This document shows, in pieces, positions 32,501 to 34,513 of a stretch of DNA of 34,513 nt (within the stretch, counting starts at the first letter, position 1; every line of letters begins with the position of its first letter). The stretch is from Apostichopus californicus (lineage: Eukaryota; Echinodermata; Holothuroidea; Aspidochirotida; Stichopodidae), in NCBI GenBank assembly GCA_020650975.1, contig JAIPMN010017570.1, forward strand, positions 1 through 34,513. Reading direction: 5' to 3'. The notes beneath the pieces are model-generated. The model was not told where the DNA came from. It did not search any database and worked only from the letters and a program-made list of their open reading frames with translations. Both the position numbers and the translations under genes were made by a program.

Positions 32501-34361
32501 TAACGGTAGAGGGCGGCGGTATCGTTATGCCTTTTGTTCTGAACCCTGGTGAATGGACGGTCAGCATTACAGCACCTGAGGGCGCTCTCCTCGTAAGTCT
32601 ACCCCAAATTTTTATTTAAAAAAAAAATAATTTATATATTTAATTTTTTTTTTATGAAAATGTCTGTTAACTCATACCAAACTAAATTATTCCATTACCT
32701 CTTGCAGACATTCAGCTCTGCCAATAAATAATTGAACAATAGTAAATTATTGGCCGTTGTACATAACTGAACTTGCTCAGGATTAGGGACCTCAACAGCC
32801 TTGCCTCTAGTTTGATACGCAGGCATGACCTTTTTTGCGAATTCCCGGAATATCCAGGTTTTTTCCTGCCTCAGGGACAAAAACTATTATCCTAACACAC
32901 TGTAGCATATGCAAACTGGAGCCTATACCACAATTTTTGCAAATTCCATGATTTTTTTTACCCCAGGCTCATCCCTGGATAAGAAAACGAGCATAAATGC
33001 AGGATGAGGGTGTATCGTAGGCTACCATAGTATTCTTCATATAAATATTATGATTAGAATGATTGTATTCCCGCAAAACTAAGGCACTGTGTCAATGCTG
33101 CAGCAGCTGCAATATCCCCTGCAGCAATGCTGAATCAATATTACCCAAATAGAGCTCAATCTCGGGAGGTCAGCATTTCCTATGTTTGTGATACTGCATA
33201 GCACAAATTATTATGTCATGTGCAACCTGGCTGCAGGATACTACAGCCCCCTTCCCACCAGTGTCCTTTTCTGTTGTTGACACAATGCCTAACAACATCA
33301 TCGTTCATAAAAAGCATGACAGAATTTTATTAGTAAGGCAGGAAGTTTGCTTCCCAAATTGAAGCAGATGAAGAAACTAGTGGAAAACAGTTGCCCGTGT
33401 GTAAAAAAGAGCGTTCATTGGAGCTTGTTTGAATGAGATGAGTAGAACACGTTGTAGCTACATATCACGGATGAGAACTGACTATACGTTGCATTTTCTT
33501 TCTTAGTGCCGTACATGTTTATATATTCATGGTTACCCTTTTCTATATAACAGTCATTTACTTTATTCTCCATTTTCCTTGTCTTTCTTAGGACTACTTA
33601 GTTCTTCTTCCATCTGCGTTCTACGAAGCAACTGTTTTGATTCAGAGTGTGGCCGACCCATGTGTCCCTGGTCAGGACCAAGACAGGTCAGTGAATCAGG
33701 GACCTTGCGAGCCAGGTTTAGCCCTGGGGGCAATTACCTTACGACCCCCCCTCCCTTGCCCCTAGCATAAGGCCAGATGTGGTATAAATTCAATGACCTC
33801 ATCAAGTAAATCACTATTGCACCTCAAAAATGCTAAAATGGCAAAAAATCTTGGATAACATTGTTCCTCGGTGAGTCATTCAGAATGGTTGGGAATTTTG
33901 CTACTTGGGAAAGAAACCTGAGGGAAATATATGTCATCTGTGAAGCAAATGGCAGAGCTTGAATGTTGATACATGCTGAATAGTAATCTCTTGGCAGTTT
34001 CATACTCGACTTATAGAGTACTAAAAGGAAAGTTTTGGAATCCTCCCCCTCCCACCCCAAAGTCCCCTCTCCCAAACCAAGTTTGATGCATTTACATAAG
34101 AAAACTAGAAGTTGAAAGGTAGAAGGTGAGATTTCTCTGTTACACAAAAGAGAGGAATCTGATGGTTATCATCTTATCTTTATGAACAGGTGCAACTACT
34201 ACGTCTATCCATCTGTGGATACCTTTCCTAATGCTAGAGGTACCGACGGCTATTTTTACGACATCACCGCAAACCAACAGATCAGGATTCGTCCGTTTAT
34301 AGACGAGTACATCAGAAACGAAATTGATGTCATTGACCTGGCTCTCTTGGATGAGGATCAG
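5122..34361 (+). CDS. LAMA5: Laminin subunit alpha, alpha3/5 type (5' part, 19 exons)
   Basis: Whole-gene entry; exons are listed individually. Laminin alpha chains pair with beta and gamma chains into secreted heterotrimers, and LN domains of the three short arms polymerise to build basement membranes. The joined exons give 1055 codons without a stop: signal peptide 1-21, LN about 22-278, LE1 279-333, LE2 336-403, LE3 406-448, LE4 451-495, LE5 497-541, LE6 543-587, LE7 589-632, LE8 634-679, LE9 680-737, LE10 738-790, LE11 791-822, then a domain IV (L4-like) region. The LN motifs [15 protein letters not shown] and [11 protein letters not shown] and the CxC/CxxC spacing of the LE repeats are diagnostic. 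Eleven LE repeats before the first L4-type domain favours alpha3/5 (insect LanA) over alpha1/2. Missing in this window: the rest of domain IV, later LE repeats, the coiled coil and the LG domains. Orthology to a specific vertebrate paralogue is inference. Confidence 0.93.
5970..6178 (+). repeat. Long direct repeat, copy 1
   Basis: Runs from gctgtattgttt to ccctttaa and matches 6755-6956 closely along its length. The shared part includes a nearly unchanged block around gtgtgtgtattttctgggatcgatggtggtgt. This copy has about 16 extra bases (aactagaacatttctt region, 6137-6155) that are absent from copy 2. No ORF of interest. Confidence 0.8.
6755..6956 (+). repeat. Long direct repeat, copy 2
   Basis: Second copy of the 5970-6178 repeat, same orientation, offset by about 785 bp. 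Divergence is low except for one internal deletion and a few substitutions, which suggests a fairly recent segmental copy or two insertions of one element. The roughly 575 bp between the copies carries no recognisable transposon gene. Confidence 0.8.
9102..9118 (+). repeat. (CA)n microsatellite
   Basis: A short run of alternating CA within intron 1, likely polymorphic. No other feature. Confidence 0.8.
9914..10012 (+). mobile_element. Dispersed repeat with hammerhead-like core, copy A
   Basis: Matches the reverse complement of 28531-28634 over about 100 bp, including cccttctgtta, tttagcct and the block from gaagaag to ttttacacattc. The core reads, in order, GCCT (9954-9957), CTGAAGA (9958-9964), one extra A, GACCCT-GCT-AGGATC hairpin (9966-9980), GTAAC (9981-9985), GTC (9986-9988) and AGGC (9989-9992). 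This resembles the type I hammerhead ribozyme order, with one substitution in GAAA. Such motifs are known from the terminal repeats of Penelope-like retroelements. No reverse transcriptase is seen nearby, so this is a fragment or a short non-autonomous element. Confidence 0.6.
11187..11240 (+). repeat. G-rich tract, G-quadruplex candidate
   Basis: Repeated runs of three or more G (ggggg, ggggg, ggg, gggg, a run of 12 at 11216-11227, then ggggg and ggg) occur within about 54 bases on the + strand, which is the transcribed RNA sense. This exceeds the usual G3+ times four rule. Similar but shorter G or C runs occur at 9423-9433, 12379-12387, 14325-14334 (C), 23805-23817 (C) and 34417-34427. Confidence 0.6.
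13054..13300 (+). repeat. Two-unit tandem duplication, about 120 bp each
   Basis: Unit 1 (13054-13175) and unit 2 (13176-13300) share atgaaatgaaatcaat, actacagta, atttaatccatgttgtggtg, caagtggtttaatctgt and atttcatttgtaacatgatg in the same order, with a few substitutions and small indels. This is a simple local duplication in intron 1 with no coding content. Confidence 0.85.
14811..15047 (+). CDS. LAMA5: Laminin alpha exon 2: central LN domain
   Basis: Codes residues 130-208, phase 0 on both sides (acceptor atcttttcag|TTG, donor GAG|GTACGC). It starts [19 protein letters not shown], continues [20 protein letters not shown], and ends with [20 protein letters not shown]. These are conserved LN core strands: the [12 protein letters not shown] strand, the PWQYFA strand and the C-x-D/E-EYS segment before LExGE. 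If the donor were skipped the frame would continue only to a stop at 15111-15113. Confidence 0.97.
15048..15592 (+). other. Intron 2 (545 bp)
   Basis: Phase 0. Contains a C-rich stretch near 15343-15420 (repeated CCCC and ACCC). Nothing else recognised. Confidence 0.9.
15593..15763 (+). CDS. LAMA5: Laminin alpha exon 3: distal LN domain
   Basis: Codes residues 209-265, phase 0 on both sides (acceptor tctttccacag, donor CGG|GTAATT). The peptide runs [18 protein letters not shown], then [20 protein letters not shown] and ends DPTVTRR. SLVNGRP, NFSYS (a sequon), TKATNIRLR and DPTVTRR are hallmark LN motifs shared by laminin alpha chains. Confidence 0.97.
15764..17884 (+). other. Intron 3 (2121 bp)
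   Basis: Phase 0. Contains G-rich tracts near 15860-15893 and 17420-17450 and a very long A/T low-complexity block at 17637-17816 close to the acceptor. Open frames at 16511-17176 on both strands show no domain. No gene is seen. Confidence 0.85.
17637..17816 (+). repeat. A-rich AAATAA low-complexity block
   Basis: About 180 bases made almost only of A and T, in AAATAA/AAAAAT words with only a few G. It ends about 68 bases before the exon 4 acceptor. The reverse strand gives a spurious Phe/Leu/Ile/Tyr-rich frame. Confidence 0.9.
17885..18092 (+). CDS. LAMA5: Laminin alpha exon 4: end of LN and LE repeat 1
   Basis: Codes residues 266-334 plus one base (phase 1 end; acceptor cctattcacag, donor GAAC|GTGAGT). 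[14 protein letters not shown] is the standard LN-to-LE junction. LE1 starts at C279 ([10 protein letters not shown]), continues [19 protein letters not shown] and ends [12 protein letters not shown]. The additional Cys in HNTC and CCPG is the normal first-LE pattern of laminins and netrins. The YYYSI start directly follows PTVTRR of exon 3, confirming the splice. Confidence 0.97.
19505..19672 (+). repeat. Intron 4 direct repeat, copy 1
   Basis: Shares with 20086-20243 the ordered blocks TCAAAGTA, AATAAAACAA, CACACAGTGTTTGTGAAGGTAT, AGATTTTG, CTGTCACC and ATCAATCTTT. The copies are 580 bp apart, in the same orientation and moderately diverged. Origin unknown. Confidence 0.75.
20086..20243 (+). 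repeat. Intron 4 direct repeat, copy 2
   Basis: Second copy of the 19505-19672 repeat, with small indels in A- and T-runs. No terminal structures or coding capacity are visible. Confidence 0.75.
22088..22297 (+). CDS. LAMA5: Laminin alpha exon 5: LE repeat 2
   Basis: Phase 1 on both sides (acceptor tcgtttag, donor GAAC|GTGAGA). The split codon gives P335, then [53 protein letters not shown] and PDIC. This is the longer LE2 type with the GGGVC and NTTG motifs, which matches the second LE repeat of laminin alpha chains. NTT is a sequon. The preceding NECE and this P restore the usual CEPCNC junction. Confidence 0.97.
22298..23565 (+). other. Intron 5 (1268 bp)
   Basis: Phase 1. AT-rich, with the second SINE copy at 23251-23496 ending about 69 bases before the exon 6 acceptor. 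Nothing else recognised. Confidence 0.9.
23251..23496 (+). mobile_element. tRNA-derived SINE, copy 2
   Basis: Same family as 2495-2746, opposite orientation. A-box-like TTAGCTCAGTAGTTAATGCC starts near 23263, and B box GGTCCCGAGTTCGAGTC lies near 23302-23318. The body ends in cttgcaggaggatctaaaat and an ACATACATAAATACA tail. The 10-base string aatacattgt occurs just before the element (23241-23250) and again at its tail end (23487-23496), a candidate target-site duplication. Open frames crossing it are spurious. Confidence 0.85.
23566..23700 (+). CDS. LAMA5: Laminin alpha exon 6: LE repeat 3
   Basis: Phase 1 on both sides (acceptor tctctcctcag, donor AAAC|GTAAGT). Encodes P405, then [41 protein letters not shown]. 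Eight cysteines in the LE order CxC...C...CxC...CxxC...C. This is the short 45-residue LE type ending in YxFPxC, which also fills exons 7 to 10. Confidence 0.96.
23701..24185 (+). other. Intron 6 (485 bp)
   Basis: Phase 1. Has a run of 13 C at 23805-23817. No other feature. Confidence 0.9.
24186..24323 (+). CDS. LAMA5: Laminin alpha exon 7: LE repeat 4
   Basis: Phase 1 on both sides (acceptor gtcttttcag, donor ATTT|GTAAGT). Encodes P450, then [44 protein letters not shown] is a sequon. The exon side of the donor (ATTT) is a poor match to MAG, so the intron side GTAAGT carries the recognition. Four donor-like GGTAAGG motifs lie further down the intron. Confidence 0.96.
24324..25062 (+). other. 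Intron 7 (739 bp)
   Basis: Phase 1. Contains the G-rich minisatellite at 24458-24535, described separately. The rest is AT-rich with a normal polypyrimidine acceptor. Confidence 0.9.
24458..24535 (+). repeat. G-rich minisatellite with donor-like GGTAAGG units
   Basis: A purine-only array with about 14-15 bp period. GGTAAGG begins at 24479, 24494, 24508 and 24522, separated by GAGGGG-type runs, and is preceded by further AGGAGGGG units from about 24460. Each unit reads as a 5' splice-site consensus (AG|GTAAGG). The runs of G are also potential G-quadruplex material and resemble intronic splicing enhancer G-triplets. Confidence 0.75.
25063..25200 (+). CDS. LAMA5: Laminin alpha exon 8: LE repeat 5
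   Basis: Phase 1 on both sides (acceptor ttttcctccag, donor GAAG|GTGAGT). The split codon TCA gives S496, then [42 protein letters not shown]. The last 12 bases of this exon and its donor were copied into intron 8 at 25514-25533. Confidence 0.96.
25189..25790 (+). repeat. Tandem duplication spanning the exon 8 donor
   Basis: Unit 1 starts at ctaggtgtgaaggtgagtca (25189-25208) inside exon 8. Unit 2 starts at ctaggtatgaaggtgagtca (25514-25533), with one difference in 20. Both are followed in the same order by tcaggt, gaata, ctagaat/ctggaat, ttaggagtctagaagaaac/gaggaaac, atatgacaaaattatta, aaataccagt, aatgcataattg and gagttcatcaaagt. Unit 2 lacks about 80 bases present in unit 1 (25209-25291). 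The duplicated exon end has no acceptor or rest of an exon before it, so it is a decoy donor rather than an exon. Confidence 0.85.
25201..26399 (+). other. Intron 8 (1199 bp)
   Basis: Phase 1. Contains the duplicated exon-end unit (25189-25790 in total), a short (ATG)n run near 26070-26090 and no other recognised feature. Confidence 0.9.
26400..26537 (+). CDS. LAMA5: Laminin alpha exon 9: LE repeat 6
   Basis: Phase 1 on both sides (acceptor ctaattttcag, donor CTCG|GTAGGT). Encodes A542, then [44 protein letters not shown] is a sequon. The chosen donor keeps the 138-nt length and phase of the neighbouring LE exons; a GT four bases downstream (GTAG|GTATAC) would shift the frame. Confidence 0.95.
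26729..26863 (+). CDS. LAMA5: Laminin alpha exon 10: LE repeat 7
   Basis: Phase 1 on both sides (acceptor ctcttgttcag, donor TTAG|GTATGA). It follows the smallest intron (191 bp). Encodes E588, then [41 protein letters not shown]. Standard eight-cysteine LE repeat, with FRYPEC replacing the usual FNFPxC. Confidence 0.96.
   Translation, partial: NVIVMRMGPCTRAARTTDSVTAGEDSRVRNAIAATTATSDTQNA
26864..27458 (+). other. Intron 10 (595 bp)
   Basis: Phase 1. AT-rich, with A-runs near 27220-27260. Nothing else recognised. Confidence 0.9.
27459..27670 (+). CDS. LAMA5: Laminin alpha exon 11: LE repeat 8 and first half of LE9
   Basis: Phase 1 start (acceptor cgttgtctacag), phase 0 end (donor CAG|GTACAG). 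Encodes G633, LE8 ([41 protein letters not shown]) and the start of LE9 ([19 protein letters not shown]). This breaks the one-repeat-per-exon rule of exons 5-10: two repeats share the exon and the following intron cuts LE9 between its third and fourth cysteines. Confidence 0.95.
27671..28191 (+). other. Intron 11 (521 bp)
   Basis: Phase 0. No feature recognised. Retention would add a short tail ending at a stop near 27734. Confidence 0.9.
28192..28344 (+). CDS. LAMA5: Laminin alpha exon 12: second half of LE9, start of LE10
   Basis: Phase 0 on both sides (acceptor ctttgtcgtcag, donor ATG|GTGAGT). Completes LE9 ([32 protein letters not shown]) and begins LE10 ([15 protein letters not shown]). 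The NPAGC end and the GTIGG start match the longer LE9 and LE10 repeats of alpha3/5 chains just before domain IV. Confidence 0.96.
28531..28634 (-). mobile_element. Dispersed repeat with hammerhead-like core, copy B
   Basis: Reverse-strand relative of 9914-10012. On the minus strand the core reads GCCT (28589-28586), TTGAAGA, one extra A, GATCCT-GCT-AGGATC perfect 6-bp hairpin (28577-28563), GAAAC (28562-28558), GTC (28557-28555) and AGGC (28554-28551). It keeps the GAAA that copy A lost, while copy A keeps the CTGA that this copy lost. A (GTCT)n run follows on the right. No protein-coding part of a retroelement is visible. Confidence 0.6.
28640..28661 (+). repeat. (GTCT)n microsatellite
   Basis: About five tandem GTCT units ending in gtgtgtc, next to the dispersed repeat. 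Likely polymorphic. Confidence 0.8.
29278..29383 (+). CDS. LAMA5: Laminin alpha exon 13: rest of LE10
   Basis: Phase 0 start (acceptor cctctatcgtag), phase 1 end (donor GTCG|GTGAGT). Encodes [35 protein letters not shown]789. The remaining five cysteines of LE10 are in the correct spacing and join in frame to exon 12. Confidence 0.96.
29384..30062 (+). other. Intron 13 (679 bp)
   Basis: Phase 1. No repeat or gene recognised. Confidence 0.9.
30063..30162 (+). CDS. LAMA5: Laminin alpha exon 14: LE repeat 11 (truncated LE)
   Basis: Phase 1 start (acceptor ctctttattcag), phase 2 end (donor AAAGT|GTAAGT). Encodes E790, then [30 protein letters not shown]. The repeat stops after the sixth cysteine and leads straight into domain IV, as is usual for the LE repeat that is interrupted by an L4 domain in laminins. 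Confidence 0.94.
30163..30987 (+). other. Intron 14 (825 bp)
   Basis: Phase 2. AT-rich. The frame of exon 14 stays closed by early stops, and other open frames (30066-30416) are read-through shadows. Nothing else recognised. Confidence 0.9.
30988..31144 (+). CDS. LAMA5: Laminin alpha exon 15: start of domain IV (L4-like)
   Basis: Phase 2 start (acceptor actcacaaaacag), phase 0 end (donor CAG|GTGAGT). Encodes V823, then [40 protein letters not shown] and VMSNIQ. The [12 protein letters not shown] opening and GYDPxVFPGFSxxGYAVM motif are characteristic of the domain IV of alpha3/5-type laminin chains, a globular jelly-roll-like module inside the short arm. Confidence 0.93.
31145..31476 (+). 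other. Intron 15 (332 bp)
   Basis: Phase 0. AT-rich, with a run of A near 31385-31400 and a pyrimidine-rich acceptor. Nothing else recognised. Confidence 0.9.
31477..31603 (+). CDS. LAMA5: Laminin alpha exon 16: domain IV
   Basis: Phase 0 start (acceptor tttttcttgcag), phase 1 end (donor CATG|GTAAGT). Encodes [42 protein letters not shown]. The [12 protein letters not shown] strand is the conserved 'family' beta-strand of the L4/galactose-binding-like fold. Confidence 0.93.
31604..32446 (+). other. Intron 16 (843 bp)
   Basis: Phase 1. Starts with a CCCA-rich stretch (31616-31640) and contains the GGTCATTTG-family repeat at about 31796-32010. Nothing else recognised. Confidence 0.9.
31796..32010 (+). 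repeat. GGTCATTTG-family repeat with two half-site pairs
   Basis: Two related blocks about 150 bp apart. One has AGGTCA-TTTG-AGGTTA at 31810-31825. The other has TGGTCA-CATG-AGGTCA at 31959-31974, with an additional AGGTCA at 31952-31957. The block gtggatatgagaaact (31891-31906) lies between them. Same family as the units near 113-460. Confidence 0.5.
32447..32592 (+). CDS. LAMA5: Laminin alpha exon 17: domain IV
   Basis: Phase 1 start (acceptor atcgtttccag), phase 0 end (donor CTC|GTAAGT). Encodes D918, then [48 protein letters not shown]. The FVTVxGxGxxxPFxLNPGxW block and EGxLL end, followed by DYLVLLP in exon 18, are diagnostic of this laminin module. Confidence 0.94.
32593..33591 (+). 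other. Intron 17 (999 bp)
   Basis: Phase 0. AT-rich near its start. An open frame on the minus strand (32695-32880) shows no recognised domain. Nothing else seen. Confidence 0.88.
33592..33686 (+). CDS. LAMA5: Laminin alpha exon 18: domain IV
   Basis: Phase 0 start (acceptor cttgtctttcttag), phase 2 end (donor GACAG|GTCAGT). Encodes [19 protein letters not shown], then [12 protein letters not shown]. DYLVLLPxAFYEA is the most conserved motif of this domain. The partial codon AG joins to G of exon 19 to give R998. Confidence 0.94.
33687..34189 (+). other. Intron 18 (503 bp)
   Basis: Phase 2. A C-rich stretch lies near 33745-33765. Nothing else recognised. Confidence 0.9.
34190..34361 (+). 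CDS. LAMA5: Laminin alpha exon 19: domain IV, gene continues beyond window
   Basis: Phase 2 start (acceptor ttatgaacag), phase 0 end (donor CAG|GTAAGA). Encodes R998, then [40 protein letters not shown] and ends LALLDEDQ. The CxYYxYPSVDxFPxA segment continues domain IV. The exon is in frame and complete, but the following exon lies outside the window. Confidence 0.92.
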
Positions 34362-34513
34362 GTAAGAGTGGACACTGGAGGAGTAAAGAAGGGGGTGGTA
34401 GTTGTGGAGGGAGGTTGGGGGGGGGGGAGAGTGGTTTGTGGTAGGGATGAGTGGACCTTGAAGAAGTGAAAGATAGGAGTTTTGGGGAGCTGAGTAAGTG
34501 TTGGTGGTGATAG
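34362..34513 (+). other. Intron 19, partial
   Basis: First 152 bp of an intron (phase 0), G-rich with a run of 11 G at 34417-34427. The acceptor is outside the window. The frame of exon 19 would read through to a stop at 34467-34469. Confidence 0.85.

Overview
This is eukaryotic (metazoan) genomic DNA. It holds the 5' part of one large, intron-rich gene on the + strand, encoding a laminin alpha subunit, a heterotrimeric basement-membrane glycoprotein. I assembled 19 coding exons between 5122 and 34361. All begin after AG and end before GT, and their phases agree across all 18 complete introns. Together they give 3165 nt, or 1055 codons, with no stop. The gene runs off the right edge, so the rest of the protein is not in this window.

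The predicted product has a signal peptide (about 1-21), a laminin N-terminal LN domain (about 22-278) and eleven consecutive laminin-type EGF (LE) repeats (about 279-822). A domain IV (L4-like) region follows from about residue 824 to beyond 1055. About eleven LE repeats before the first L4-type domain is the layout of the alpha3/alpha5/insect LanA class. The alpha1/alpha2 class has only a few LE repeats there. I therefore call it LAMA5-like (alpha3/5 type).

Layout: 1-about 5070 is upstream intergenic sequence with no recognisable gene. It is full of repeats, including a long foldback element, a tRNA-derived SINE and a repeat carrying nuclear-receptor-like half-sites. Exon 1 (5122-5508) holds the start codon and signal peptide. 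Intron 1 is 9.3 kb. Exons 2-4 (14811-18092) finish LN and LE1. Exons 5-10 (22088-26863) each encode exactly one LE repeat and are flanked by phase-1 introns. Exons 11-14 (27459-30162) encode LE8-LE11, with introns cutting inside some repeats. Exons 15-19 (30988-34361) encode the domain IV region.

The organism is not named by the sequence. Compact LE exons, modest introns, scattered AGGCCTA motifs and 'AGGTCATTTGAGGTCA'-type repeats suggest a marine deuterostome, most likely an echinoderm. That is an inference from general familiarity, not a database match.

The non-coding structure is the more unusual part: a tandem duplication that copied exon 8's splice donor into intron 8; a dispersed repeat whose core resembles a hammerhead ribozyme; two copies of one tRNA-SINE in opposite orientation; a G-rich minisatellite of donor-like motifs in intron 7; and several 100-300 bp local duplications. 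I see no second protein-coding gene, RNA gene or CRISPR array.
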